Source: Aquificota bacterium (GTDB taxonomy: Bacteria; Aquificota; Aquificia; Aquificales; Hydrogenothermaceae). From it: 64,000 nucleotides of DNA. The notes beneath the pieces were generated by a model. The model saw only the letters and a program-made list of their open reading frames with translations, was not told where the DNA came from and ran no database searches. Below are positions 1-9,960 of this stretch, piece by piece. The stretch covers positions 43,425 to 107,424 of the forward strand of contig JAADDZ010000007.1 in the NCBI GenBank assembly GCA_013153635.1, in the 5' to 3' direction. Both the position numbers and the translations under genes were made by a program. Position 1 is the stretch's first letter, and every line of letters starts with the position of its first letter.

Positions 1-1077
<1,077 letters not shown>

Positions 1078-1105
1078 TTAAACGATTTGTTTTAGCATCT
1101 TTAAA

Positions 1106-1318
1106 TTATAATATGTCAACAGTAGCATTAATAATATATCTCCAATAGGAAGATTTAAAGGGGGGTTGGACTTTTCTATTAGAGTTACTTATATACCTTT
1201 GAGGTATGCTTTTGAAGCTAATAAATATTATTGCAGTTTTTTTCTTTTTAATAGATTTAAGGAATAACTCTTCTTCAGAAGGTTTATCTACGAATTTGAT
1301 AGTTTGTTCAAATTTCAT
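1106..1318 (-). CDS. Doubtful small hypothetical protein (70 aa)
   Basis: An ORF of 70 codons in the 320-base gap between alaS and the bc1 terminator. The first half (KPSEEELFLKSIKKKKTAIIFI) has a natural-looking charged then hydrophobic composition; the second half is basic and resembles nothing I know. An AGGAGA lies about 30 bases upstream of the ATG, too far for a normal ribosome binding site. It could be a real small gene, the remnant of a longer one, or chance. Apart from this ORF I see nothing in 1054-1376. Confidence 0.3.
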   Translation of the reverse strand: MKFEQTIKFVDKPSEEELFLKSIKKKKTAIIFISFKSIPQRYISNSNRKVQPPFKSSYWRYIINATVDIL

Positions 1319-1383
1319 AGTATTAAATATTTTAGCAGAAAAATTACCTATCTCCTGAAAACAAAAGAATCTTTTTAGAGAAA

Positions 1384-1402
1384 AGGCGGTCTTCCACCGC
1401 CT
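1384..1402 (-). terminator. Rho-independent terminator of the bc1 operon
   Basis: On the minus strand, a 7-bp stem AGGCGGT/ACCGCCT with a 5-base loop follows the petC stop codon within a few bases. It leads into TTTTCTCT. The stem is GC-rich against an AT-rich background and the position right after the operon fits. Confidence 0.85.
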
Positions 1403-1406
1403 CTAT

Positions 1407-2240
1407 CTAATGGATATTTTTCCAGATTTTTCTTTTCCAAGCGTATGTAAGAACTACACCGATGAACATATAGATTAACACCCAAATACCTATCTTTTTT
1501 CTCTGCTCTTTGTATGGGTCTGCTATCTTATCTAAGTATGCTACCAAAGTTTCTGTTGCTTCTTTGGTTAGCCCTAGTCTAGGCATAGTAGTTCCCGGTA
1601 GCAATACTTGGGGATTGTTTATAAAAGTTATTAGATACTCATGTTCCTTTGCTCTTCCCATTAGGGATAGGTCTGGAGGAATTTTTCCAAGATATATCTT
1701 TAGATGTTCTTGGCTTGTTTCAGCAGGAATCTTCTGATATTTTACGCTGTGACATCTTGTACATGCATCATGGAGAATCTCCTTTCCTGTAAGCTCCTTT
1801 TTTGCTGTACTTTTTAGATATGCGATGATGTTCCCTATCTGGTCATTGGTCAGGTATCCCATAGGAGGCATAGCAAATTTTGGGTTTTTCGTAGCTGTTT
1901 GAGGGTCTCTTATGAAGTTGGCTAAAAAATGGGACTCTATAATAGTGGCTACATTGGATAAATCAGGAGGAACTACATGAAACGAAAGCTCTGCTGTTTT
2001 TTTATCCATTCCTGCTTCTATACCATCAGCTTTTAGGCTGTGGCAAGAAGAACAGTTCGCTTTAAAAAGCTCTCTTCCCTTCTTTGGGTCTCCTACTGGC
2101 TCAAATTTAGGTAAATCTAGATAGCTAAAATCAGGAGGAGGTATCGTCCCATGCATAACATGTTTTGCATAAGGTTCAATGCCTATATAACCTACTAGAA
2201 CTATTACTACTAAGACAGCTAATATTTTTAGTTCTTTCAT
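1407..2240 (-). CDS. petC: Diheme cytochrome c1 subunit of the bc1 complex
   Basis: Electron-accepting cytochrome c subunit of the quinol:cytochrome c oxidoreductase, anchored in the inner membrane with its hemes on the periplasmic side. It has an N-terminal membrane segment (residues 5-20) and two class I heme c sites, C63-S-S-C66-H67 and C160-T-R-C163-H164. MPPMGYL and TTMPRLGL are likely methionine axial ligands, and a C-terminal membrane helix ends in basic residues. Two hemes and two tandem cytochrome c folds match the diheme c1 type known from Campylobacterota and Aquificota, not the monoheme mitochondrial type. The start overlaps the petB stop by 4 bases (ATGA), so the two are translationally coupled. 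Confidence 0.92.
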   Translation of the reverse strand: MKELKILAVLVVIVLVGYIGIEPYAKHVMHGTIPPPDFSYLDLPKFEPVGDPKKGRELFKANCSSCHSLKADGIEAGMDKKTAELSFHVVPPDLSNVATIIESHFLANFIRDPQTATKNPKFAMPPMGYLTNDQIGNIIAYLKSTAKKELTGKEILHDACTRCHSVKYQKIPAETSQEHLKIYLGKIPPDLSLMGRAKEHEYLITFINNPQVLLPGTTMPRLGLTKEATETLVAYLDKIADPYKEQRKKIGIWVLIYMFIGVVLTYAWKRKIWKNIH

Positions 2241-3427
2241 TGTTTATCGCCCCCACGTTCTAACTGTTTTCTTTCTATTTTAGATATGATTGGTAGAGAA
2301 AGGAAAAATCCAAAAAACACAATAGAACCGATTAAGCCAAGCCAAGCATAAAGACCTGTAGGTGGTAATTTTCCTAGTACAGTTAAAAATACAAAATCTA
2401 TAACAAAAATCCAAAATGCGATTTGGAACAAGGGTCTGTGTTTTCCACTTACGATTGGAGACCTGTCTAACCACGGTAAAAACATAGCTATAAACATACT
2501 AAGGACAAAAGCTATCAAACCTAAATTTTGGCTAAAGAAAAATCCTCTTAATACTTCATAAAAGGCTAAAAAGTACCATTCTGGATATATATGTGGAGGG
2601 GTTTGAAGCTTGTCAGCTGGTATGAAGTTTATAGGGTCCATAGCAAACTCATAATGGAAAAACACTAGAAAGAAGAAAAATGTTAAAAATACAGTCATCA
2701 CAAAAAACTCTTTTGCCATGAAAACTGGCCAAAAAGGTATACCTTTTTTCTTTTTTTCTTCCTTTGGTATAGGTTCTCCATCTTCATTATTACTTCCAAC
2801 GATTCTAACTGCATAAAGGTGAATTGCAGTAAACACGATGAGTAACAGAGGTAAAAATACTACGTGAAGAGCGAAAAATCTCGTCAAGGTTGGGTCTTCA
2901 ACTATAAAGTGTCCTCTAATCCATATAACAAGGTCTGGTCCAATAACAGGAATCTTTTCAAATAGAGTTGTTATCGTCTGCGCCGCCCAGTAAGACATCT
3001 GTCCCCATGGGAGAAGATAACCTGTAAAAGCTGTAGCAGACATAAGTATAAATAGGATATAACCTGTTATCCATACTATCTCTCTTGGGGGTTTGTAAGA
3101 GCCGTAATATATACCGCGAGCCATGTGAATAAAAAGTACCAAAAACATAATACTCGCACCAACTGCATGAACATGACGGAAAATCCAACCAAAAGCAACG
3201 TCCATCATTATCGTTTTGTTTACGCTGTCAAAAGCGAGGTTTGCATCAGGTTTGTAGTACATAAGTAAAAATAGTCCGCTAATTATCAAAATAACTAGCA
3301 TAAGAACAATAAGAACTCCAAAACTCCAAAGGAAGTTTATGTTTTTAGGTACATAATACTCTGTCATCATTATTCTAATGAGCTGTCTAATGGCAAGTCT
3401 TTCATCTAACCAATCTATGAATCTCAT
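2237..3427 (-). CDS. petB: Cytochrome b subunit of the bc1 complex
   Basis: Membrane subunit that oxidises quinol and carries hemes bL and bH. The 396 residues form about eight helices. The four heme histidines are visible as H87/H101 in helix B and H188/H203 in helix D. The Qo-site P-E-W-Y motif is at 282-285, and HVHAVGA and GYLLPWGQMS are typical of the family. The helix D histidines have 14 residues between them, as in cytochrome b6, instead of 13 as in mitochondrial cytochrome b. A lysine-rich loop (residues 222-228) joins the b6-like and subunit-IV-like halves, which are fused here. It lies between petA and petC in one operon. Confidence 0.95.
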   Translation of the reverse strand: MRFIDWLDERLAIRQLIRIMMTEYYVPKNINFLWSFGVLIVLMLVILIISGLFLLMYYKPDANLAFDSVNKTIMMDVAFGWIFRHVHAVGASIMFLVLFIHMARGIYYGSYKPPREIVWITGYILFILMSATAFTGYLLPWGQMSYWAAQTITTLFEKIPVIGPDLVIWIRGHFIVEDPTLTRFFALHVVFLPLLLIVFTAIHLYAVRIVGSNNEDGEPIPKEEKKKKGIPFWPVFMAKEFFVMTVFLTFFFFLVFFHYEFAMDPINFIPADKLQTPPHIYPEWYFLAFYEVLRGFFFSQNLGLIAFVLSMFIAMFLPWLDRSPIVSGKHRPLFQIAFWIFVIDFVFLTVLGKLPPTGLYAWLGLIGSIVFFGFFLSLPIISKIERKQLERGGDKQ

Positions 3428-3440
3428 CTTCCCCTCCTTG

Positions 3441-3956
3441 CTATGAAATCATCTTTTTATATTCTGGTCCTTCTTCTCCAAGTACTATCACAGTACCCTC
3501 TAACTTAAAAGGAGGAATATCTAAAGGTCTAGGAGGTGGTCCAAATATGTTTATACCACAAGCATCATATTCCCCACCGTGACAGGGACAGTGCCAGATT
3601 TTCCTATCAGCTTCCCAGTTCGGAATACAACCTAGATGAGTACAAACCCCAATAACTACCGTATATTTTCCAGCAATCGTCCTTTCTGGGCATTGAGCCA
3701 TATCTTGGGTTTTGTGGAGAATAAATATAGGTTTTCCTCTCCATGAGATAACTTTTAGTTCTCCGGGTTTTACTTGAGCTAAATCAAATTTTACAGTTGC
3801 CTGTGCTAAAACTTCTGGTAAAGGCTCCCATGTCTTGTACATAGCATAAAGAGTGTACCCGACTCCCACTGTAGCCCATGCACCCATAGCATACAAAAGA
3901 AAATCTCTTCGGGACATTCCTTGGCTGTTTTCCTCCATTCTTTCTTCGTTTTCCAT
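3441..3956 (-). CDS. petA: Rieske iron-sulfur subunit of the bc1 complex
   Basis: Carries the 2Fe-2S cluster that takes the first electron from quinol. The N-terminus has a twin-arginine motif (S15-R16-R17-D18-F19-L) followed by a hydrophobic segment, so export is probably by Tat with the segment kept as an anchor. Cluster box 1 is C105-T-H107-L-G-C110 and box 2 is C123-P-C125-H126-G-G, with C110 and C125 placed for the usual disulfide. GPPPRPLD near residue 140 is the Pro loop. The first ATG is chosen because GGGAGG lies six bases upstream. It is the first gene of the operon and is divergent from the ABC ATPase at 4106. Confidence 0.95.
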   Translation of the reverse strand: MENEERMEENSQGMSRRDFLLYAMGAWATVGVGYTLYAMYKTWEPLPEVLAQATVKFDLAQVKPGELKVISWRGKPIFILHKTQDMAQCPERTIAGKYTVVIGVCTHLGCIPNWEADRKIWHCPCHGGEYDACGINIFGPPPRPLDIPPFKLEGTVIVLGEEGPEYKKMIS

Positions 3957-3976
3957 TGAAGCCTCCCTATAGAAAT

Positions 3977-3997
3977 ATGATTTTTGGTAAAAATCAT
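3977..3997. repeat. Perfect inverted repeat upstream of petA
   Basis: Nine-base perfect arms ATGATTTTT and AAAAATCAT flank a 3-base centre. The repeat lies 21 bases upstream of the petA start, in the divergent petA/mlaF spacer. It could be an operator or a hairpin in the petA leader. The sequence shows symmetry only; no regulator is implied. Confidence 0.5.
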
Positions 3998-4086
3998 AAA
4001 AATGATAACAAATAACTATCGTATTTTCATCGTTAGTGTTTACTTTTTAGTTTTAAATTTTAAATAGATGTATTTTATCTAAATTC

Positions 4087-4095
4087 TGATAAAAT
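4087..4095 (+). promoter_or_regulatory. Possible extended -10 promoter for the ABC ATPase gene
   Basis: TGATAAAAT fits an extended -10 element (TGn then TAAAAT). The predicted transcription start is only a few bases before the ATG at 4106, so the message would be nearly leaderless. AGGA lies one base from the ATG, too close for a normal ribosome binding site. No clear -35 is seen. Confidence 0.35.
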
Positions 4096-4105
4096 TTGAT
4101 TAGGA

Positions 4106-4912
4106 ATGAAGAAAAAAATTATAGTCAAAAATCTTACAAAAAAGTTTGGTGATAAAGTAGTACTGGACAACATTTCCTTTGAGGTATATGAAAACGAAGT
4201 TTTTGTATTGATGGGAGGAAGTGGTAGTGGTAAAAGTACTACTATAAAACATATTATCGGTCTTTTAAAGCCTACTTCAGGTCAGATTATCATAGATGGG
4301 GTAGACATAACAAAACTGAAAAAAAGTGAATTAATGGAATTTAGAAAAAAGATGGGCTATCTATTCCAAGAGGGAGCATTATTTGACAGTCTAAAAGTAT
4401 GGGAAAACGTAGGTTTTTACTATTTAGAAAATACAAAAATGCCAAAAAAAGAGATATATCTCCTAGCTCAAAAAAAGTTAGCCTTAGTAGGTTTAAAAGG
4501 TATAGAAGAGCTGTATCCATCTCAATTATCTGGAGGAATGAAAAAAAGAGTAGCCCTTGCTAGAGCGATAGCAACTGACCCGCAGATAGTTCTCTATGAT
4601 GAACCTAGTTCTGGATTAGACCCAGTTACAACGGCAGTGATTGATGAACTAATCTTATCGTTGAAAAGGAGATTAGGGGTTACCTCTATAGTAGTAACTC
4701 ACGATTTACAGAGTGCTTTTTATATAGCAGATAGAATAGCCATGATACATAAAGGTAGGATTCACGCTATTGGAACACCAGAGGAAATCAAGAATAACCC
4801 TGACCCGGTAGTTCAGCAATTCATAAATAGAAAGCCTGTAGGTCCTATAACAGAGGATTTTATCAAAAATCTAGAAAATCTTGACGAAATAGAATCAAAA
4901 GAGCATATTTAA
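4106..4912 (+). CDS. mlaF: ABC transporter ATPase of the MlaF type (phospholipid/organic solvent resistance)
   Basis: Cytoplasmic ATPase expected to drive lipid transfer between inner and outer membranes with an MlaE permease and an MCE (MlaD) protein. It has Walker A G37-G-S-G-S-G-K-S-T45, signature L141-S-G-G-M145 followed by KKR, and Walker B LYDEPSSGLDP with D165-E166. A switch histidine lies in VVTHDL. The signature SGGM-K-KR, the FQEGALFDSL segment and the 268-residue length are typical of MlaF/Mkl ATPases. No permease is adjacent; the only MCE protein in the window is about 35 kb away at 39636-41180. The partner assignment is inference from family. Confidence 0.85.
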   Translation: MKKKIIVKNLTKKFGDKVVLDNISFEVYENEVFVLMGGSGSGKSTTIKHIIGLLKPTSGQIIIDGVDITKLKKSELMEFRKKMGYLFQEGALFDSLKVWENVGFYYLENTKMPKKEIYLLAQKKLALVGLKGIEELYPSQLSGGMKKRVALARAIATDPQIVLYDEPSSGLDPVTTAVIDELILSLKRRLGVTSIVVTHDLQSAFYIADRIAMIHKGRIHAIGTPEEIKNNPDPVVQQFINRKPVGPITEDFIKNLENLDEIESKEHI

Positions 4913-4971
4913 AAATAGATTCTAAGCATTATATATCAAAACTGCTGTTTTTCTATATGGAGGTGGAGGCA

Positions 4972-6546
4972 ATGAACAAACTATTAACAGCTTTATTTAC
5001 TATACCTACCGCTATATTTATCGCTTCGTGTAGTGGAGGAGGTGGTGATAACGATAATGATAATTATAATACTAATCCTGACTATAACACAAATACTAAC
5101 TACAATGATAATTATAATAACAACAACCAAATCACTGGTTATGAAAGCTACCTGTTTTTTGGAAATTCTATGTATTATGTGGACCCTACAAAAACTCCTG
5201 TAACTGTTCAAGAGCTAACACAAGAGCCTATACAAAATACCTACTTAGTACTAGCGGTTGAAAATTATGACCCTGCAACAAACAGTTATGAAGGTCTCCA
5301 TAAGAGATACATACTCTATATATCTAATGGAAAAATATACAAAGCCAATGCCAAAGTCTCATTAGGAACACCTGTACCTGAACAGGTTTCTAACATCTCT
5401 GATGGGTGTGAATTTGTAGATACTTTCGACGAACCATTACACCCTGACGACTCTTATGCGGTTATAGAGAGAGGTGGGGTTGATGGAAACTGTCTTACAG
5501 AAGGAGATAACACATACTCTTTGATAAAAGTTAGCATGGGTTCTACAGATAGCCCAATAGACCTTACAGGTAAAAATATTATAGATGCATTTTCGCATCA
5601 AGAAACAGAAATGATAGAGGGCTTTTTAGTATTAGAGACCAACACGCTAAAAGCCTGTGATGAAACTTTAAACAACTGTATAGACTTAAAGACAGGTGTT
5701 AACAATGTACAGATGATAGGAAAATACGATATGGATACACCTAAATACCTTATAGATATAGATGGAAATCTATATGTATATGATGGCAGTACAGAAGAAT
5801 TATCATCAAGTCCTGTATATACTGGATTTGATGCAGATGGTTTCTTATTTGATAAGTATGCTCTATATTTTTACAAAAATACAGGTACAGTTAAAAAACT
5901 ATCCTTTCTTAACTGGGGTATAACTGATATATATACCTCGACTGATTACATACAAGATATATACCAAACAAGTGACTACATAATAGTTATTATCTCTAAT
6001 AACACTCTTCCTACTTACACATGGAAAGCTGTATCAAAAACAGGAACAGAAGTTAAAACTATAGATAGTTCTACTTATCTATATGATAGTGTATCAACAG
6101 GAAACAAGTTCTTCTATACGAAAGTATCAACCTTAGGAGTGAACTACTGCTACTGGATAGATGGAGCTAACACTTCCACTTGTAGCGGTACACAGGGATA
6201 CTTGGCAGGAGGTTCTGTAGCAACAGATGCCTCTTTAAAATACGATAAGGAAGAGATTATAGACCATATCCTCGTTGTAGAAGGGTGTCAGCTTTCTCTA
6301 TCTGCATGTACCGGAGGTACTGTAAAATTTATAAGAACCGCTGATTTAAATAAAATCACAATAGGAGATTTACCTTCAGATGGTTTTTCTTTCTCTGCTA
6401 TTGGAATAGGTAGATACTCTCTTGGTACTATAAATATCCCAACAAATACTGCCTCCCAGACAGATATTATGTTTGTGGACTTAGGAACACCTTACCTGCA
6501 AAAAATTACAAATACACCTGACAAGAGTGAACTGATATTTTTCTAA
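4972..6546 (+). CDS. Large lipoprotein of unknown function
   Basis: The precursor begins MNKLLTALFTIPTAIFIASC, a lipoprotein signal ending at a lipobox cysteine. A Gly run and an Asp/Asn/Tyr-rich low-complexity linker of about 45 residues follow, then a large beta-rich domain with Tyr/Ser/Thr repeats such as NLYVYDGS. The body might be a beta-propeller-like secreted domain, but I do not recognise the family. The upstream in-frame ATG at 4957 is rejected because it lies inside the ribosome binding site GGAGGTGGAGG; the ATG at 4972 has ideal spacing. The stop codon overlaps the stop of the convergent gene by two bases. Confidence 0.8.
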   Translation: MNKLLTALFTIPTAIFIASCSGGGGDNDNDNYNTNPDYNTNTNYNDNYNNNNQITGYESYLFFGNSMYYVDPTKTPVTVQELTQEPIQNTYLVLAVENYDPATNSYEGLHKRYILYISNGKIYKANAKVSLGTPVPEQVSNISDGCEFVDTFDEPLHPDDSYAVIERGGVDGNCLTEGDNTYSLIKVSMGSTDSPIDLTGKNIIDAFSHQETEMIEGFLVLETNTLKACDETLNNCIDLKTGVNNVQMIGKYDMDTPKYLIDIDGNLYVYDGSTEELSSSPVYTGFDADGFLFDKYALYFYKNTGTVKKLSFLNWGITDIYTSTDYIQDIYQTSDYIIVIISNNTLPTYTWKAVSKTGTEVKTIDSSTYLYDSVSTGNKFFYTKVSTLGVNYCYWIDGANTSTCSGTQGYLAGGSVATDASLKYDKEEIIDHILVVEGCQLSLSACTGGTVKFIRTADLNKITIGDLPSDGFSFSAIGIGRYSLGTINIPTNTASQTDIMFVDLGTPYLQKITNTPDKSELIFF

Positions 6547-7451
6547 AATTCAAAATCTAGCTCGTTGTATATCTTGTATATGTTTTGATTGTGGAACTCT
6601 TTAAACATAGGGAACTTTTTGTATTCTATATCTTGTAACTTTTTCTTTATCTCATCGTAAAACAGACCTTCATCTTTCATCTTTGCTATCTGTGTTCTTA
6701 AAAAAGAGATATATTGATAAGTAAAATCAATTGCCTTTTTATCTAGTGGATAATTATGTCCTGCAAAAATTTTATCTATATCCATCTTTTCCAAATCTTT
6801 TAAAACTTTTAGCCAGCCTTTACTACTAGCATTAGAATCTCCCACAAAAGGAATCCTTTTATAAAAAACAAGGTCTCCCACAAATATAAACTTCCTGTCT
6901 GGCATATATACCACTATATCTGTGTTCGTATGTGCTGGAGTCATAGAGATAACCTTAAAAGATTTATCTCCTGTAGAGATAGTAATCTCATCTCTTACAG
7001 TAAAATCAGGGGGAGTTAACTTTACATTTTTGAAAAGATTTTTAAATCTTCTTTTAAAGTTTTCCAAAGCTTCCATAGCTTGACCAGACTCATAAAACTT
7101 TTTTAGGTTTTTGTGAGCTATTACATAAGCTCCCTCTTTTTTAAACTCTGAAGCCCCATACCAATGGTCTAAGTGATAATGTGTTACTATCAGATATTTA
7201 ATCGGGACATTTTTTTCTTTCTTTAAAAGAGATATAAACTCTCTAGCTAGTTCAGGGGTTGACAAAGAATCTATAACCACCCAACCATCTTTTACAAAGA
7301 TACCATAAGCGTTAGATATAAAACCTCTATTTTTTTCAGAAGGTAGACCATCATAACCTCTAACCATATAAATATCCTTATCTACTTTTTCTAACTGCAT
7401 ACCATACGAAAACGATAAAATAAAAACCACCAAAATTACTAAAAATCTCAT
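6543..7451 (-). CDS. Secreted metallo-beta-lactamase-fold hydrolase
   Basis: Periplasmic metallohydrolase of the beta-lactamase superfamily. A signal peptide covers residues 1-17. The metal motif H91-Y-H93-L-D95-H96 is complete, and a later metal histidine sits in TPAHTNTD. FVGDLVF carries the bridging Asp and FAGHNYPLD the last histidine. The 302-residue length and secretion recall SoxH/quinoprotein-relay-type hydrolases of sulfur and methanol oxidisers, but the substrate cannot be read from sequence. It stands alone, convergent with the preceding lipoprotein and divergent from thrS. Confidence 0.85.
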   Translation of the reverse strand: MRFLVILVVFILSFSYGMQLEKVDKDIYMVRGYDGLPSEKNRGFISNAYGIFVKDGWVVIDSLSTPELAREFISLLKKEKNVPIKYLIVTHYHLDHWYGASEFKKEGAYVIAHKNLKKFYESGQAMEALENFKRRFKNLFKNVKLTPPDFTVRDEITISTGDKSFKVISMTPAHTNTDIVVYMPDRKFIFVGDLVFYKRIPFVGDSNASSKGWLKVLKDLEKMDIDKIFAGHNYPLDKKAIDFTYQYISFLRTQIAKMKDEGLFYDEIKKKLQDIEYKKFPMFKEFHNQNIYKIYNELDFEF

Positions 7452-7520
7452 CTTTATCCTCCAAAACTAGCTGATACTCTTTAATATACAATTTGTGCAA
7501 ATAAAATCATCGAACTATCT

Positions 7521-7526
7521 TATAAT
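7521..7526 (+). promoter_or_regulatory. Possible -10 element of the thrS operon
   Basis: A perfect TATAAT 33 bases upstream of the thrS start codon. No convincing -35 is found at 16-18 bases, so this is a weak call based on one hexamer. Confidence 0.35.
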
Positions 7527-7558
7527 AGTTTAAAATCAGCTATAAAAAGAGGAGGAAA

Positions 7559-9514
7559 ATGATAAAGCTAAATATAGAAGGTTTTGGCGAATACGAATTT
7601 GAAGATGGGATAACATTAAAAGAGATAATACAAGCATTAAAACCAGAACATAAAAAACTCCAAAAAAAAGAGAAAGAAATCGTAGGAGGAAAATTAGACA
7701 CCCAGATTATAGACTTTCACACCCCAATAAAAAAGAGTGGAACACTCAAATTCATAACAAAAAAAGACCCGGAAAGTTTAGAAATACTAAGACACAGTTT
7801 GGCTCACATATTAGCACAAGCCTTAAAAGAACTCTATGGAGATAAAAATGTCCATTTAGGGATAGGACCCACCACAGAACACGGCTTTTATTATGATATA
7901 GAGGTAGAAGGAAAAAAAATCACAGAGGAGGATTTACCATTAATAGAAGAAAAAATGAAAGAAATAATAAAAACAGATTACCAAATCACAAGAAAGGAAC
8001 TACCTAGAGAAGAAGCGTTACACTTTTTTGAGGAAAAAAAAGAAATCTACAAACTAGATATAATAAGACACCTTATCCCCGAAGGAGAACCTGTCTCTAT
8101 ATACGCACAAGGGGACTTTGTAGACTTATGTAGAGGTCCTCACCTACCTACCACAGGTACCGCACCTTTTGCATTTAAATTAATCTCTGTAGCTGGAGCT
8201 TACTGGAGAGGTAAAGAGGGAAATCCTATGTTGCAGAGAATATATGGCGTTGCCTTCTGGACTGAAAAAGAGCTAAAAAAATATCTAAACATGCTAGAAG
8301 AAGCAAAGAAAAGAGACCATAGAAAGATTGGAAAAGAGCTAGAACTATTCATAATAGATGAAGATGTAGGAGGAGGTTTAGCTCTATGGCTTCCAAAAGG
8401 AGCTATCTTGAGAAAAGAAATAGAAGATTACTGGAAAGAAGAACATACAAAAAGAGGGTATCAGCTCGTATACACACCTCATATAGGGAAAGAAAAACTA
8501 TGGCAGACTAGCGGACATGTAGATTTTTATAGAGAGAGCATGTTCCCTGAAATGCAGATAGAAGAAGAAGGATATTTTGTAAAACCTATGAACTGTCCTT
8601 TCCATGTAGAGATATACAAATCAAAGCATAGAAGTTACAGAGAACTCCCTATAAAACTTGCAGAGCTAGGAACTGTATATAGATACGAGAGAAGTGGTGT
8701 TCTACATGGACTTATGAGAGTTAGAGGATTTACCCAAGATGATGCTCATATAATATGTACAGAAGAACAAGTAGAAAAAGAGATTAGAGATGTTTTACAC
8801 CTTGCCCTTGATACTCTTAGAGCCTTTGGATTTGAAGACTTCAAAATATACCTATCAACAAGACCTGAAAAATATGTAGGTGACGAAAAGATGTGGGAAT
8901 TGGCTACAGATTCTCTAAAAAAAGCTATAGAGAGTACAGGTCTAGAATATGAGATAGATGAAGGAGGAGGAGCTTTCTATGGTCCAAAGATAGATGTAAA
9001 AATAAAAGATGCCATAGGAAGACTCTGGCAGTGTTCAACAATTCAGTTTGATTTTAACCTACCAGAAAGATTCGATATGTACTATATAGGAGAGGACAAT
9101 AAAAGACACAGACCTTATATGATACATAGAGCGATTTTTGGTTCTATAGAGAGATTTATAGGAGTTCTTATAGAACATTATGCCGGTTTACTACCTCTTT
9201 GGCTATCCCCTGTCCAAGCAAAAATAATCCCAATATCTGATGTACACGTTAAATACGCCCAAGAAGTACAAAATCAGCTTAAAAATGCTGGTATAAGAGT
9301 AGAAGTAGATGACAGAAATGAAAGAATGAACAAAAAAATAAGAGATGCAGAACTAGAAAAAGTCCCATATATGCTGATAGTCGGAGATAAAGAATGGCAA
9401 ACAGGTACAATCTCTGTTAGAACAAAGAAAAAAGGAAACATAGGTATCATGACGATTCAAGAATTTAAAGACAGAGCATTAAAAAATATAAAAGAAAAAA
9501 CTATCGAAATCTAA
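7559..9514 (+). CDS. thrS: Threonyl-tRNA synthetase
   Basis: Charges tRNA-Thr. Domains in order are an N-terminal TGS domain (1-63), an editing domain with H79-S-L-A-H83, the class II catalytic core and a C-terminal anticodon-binding domain. In the core, M344-N-C346-P-F-H supplies the zinc cysteine, and RVRGFTQDDAH and IHRAIFGSIER are later motifs. The 651-residue length is normal. AGAGGAGG lies just before the ATG. It heads a plus-strand run in which lipoprotein, cinA, lpxK and scpA follow closely. Confidence 0.98.
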   Translation: MIKLNIEGFGEYEFEDGITLKEIIQALKPEHKKLQKKEKEIVGGKLDTQIIDFHTPIKKSGTLKFITKKDPESLEILRHSLAHILAQALKELYGDKNVHLGIGPTTEHGFYYDIEVEGKKITEEDLPLIEEKMKEIIKTDYQITRKELPREEALHFFEEKKEIYKLDIIRHLIPEGEPVSIYAQGDFVDLCRGPHLPTTGTAPFAFKLISVAGAYWRGKEGNPMLQRIYGVAFWTEKELKKYLNMLEEAKKRDHRKIGKELELFIIDEDVGGGLALWLPKGAILRKEIEDYWKEEHTKRGYQLVYTPHIGKEKLWQTSGHVDFYRESMFPEMQIEEEGYFVKPMNCPFHVEIYKSKHRSYRELPIKLAELGTVYRYERSGVLHGLMRVRGFTQDDAHIICTEEQVEKEIRDVLHLALDTLRAFGFEDFKIYLSTRPEKYVGDEKMWELATDSLKKAIESTGLEYEIDEGGGAFYGPKIDVKIKDAIGRLWQCSTIQFDFNLPERFDMYYIGEDNKRHRPYMIHRAIFGSIERFIGVLIEHYAGLLPLWLSPVQAKIIPISDVHVKYAQEVQNQLKNAGIRVEVDDRNERMNKKIRDAELEKVPYMLIVGDKEWQTGTISVRTKKKGNIGIMTIQEFKDRALKNIKEKTIEI

Positions 9515-9527
9515 CTAGGAGGAATTT

Positions 9528-9959
9528 ATGAAAAAATTAAAATATCTAGTACTCTTGTTTTTAACAGTCTTTTTTATATCTTGTCAAGAACTGCCACCAG
9601 AAGCGTTTCTTATCGAAAAGTACAAAATCACAGGAACAGTTGATATAGACCCAAAGATAAAAGACAAATGCACAGAAGGTACACTATACATCATAGTCAG
9701 ACAAGGAGCATCTATACAGCCTTTAGCAGTAAAAAAATACTCAAAATTAGAATTCCCAAAAGAATTCAAAGTTCTACCTTCAGATGTTCTGATGGAGAAC
9801 AGAATAGAAGAGTTTTTTGAAGGAGACCTAATCATAATGGCAAGAATCTCAAAATCAGGCTCACCTATGCCCCAAAAAGGAGACTGTGAATCTCCAGCCG
9901 TTATGATAAACCCCGGAGAAAAAAATGTAAAACTGACAATAAACTCTATAAAGGAATAA
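9528..9959 (+). CDS. Small lipoprotein of unknown function
   Basis: A 143-residue precursor with a basic start (KKLK), a hydrophobic core and lipobox F-I-S-C19, so probably a lipid-anchored periplasmic protein. The mature part has a predicted beta-rich pattern (GTVDIDP, LYIIVRQG, NVKLTIN) and two further cysteines near CTEG and DCESP that could form a disulfide. A good AGGAGG precedes the ATG, 14 bases after the thrS stop. It is one base from cinA, so probably co-transcribed. I do not recognise the family. Confidence 0.75.
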   Translation: MKKLKYLVLLFLTVFFISCQELPPEAFLIEKYKITGTVDIDPKIKDKCTEGTLYIIVRQGASIQPLAVKKYSKLEFPKEFKVLPSDVLMENRIEEFFEGDLIIMARISKSGSPMPQKGDCESPAVMINPGEKNVKLTINSIKE

Positions 9960-9960
9960 A

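Noticed and set aside
5041..5130. Asn/Asp/Tyr-coding low-complexity tract as a possible DNA repeat
   Set aside because: It is a codon-level linker in a lipoprotein, without regular unit length.
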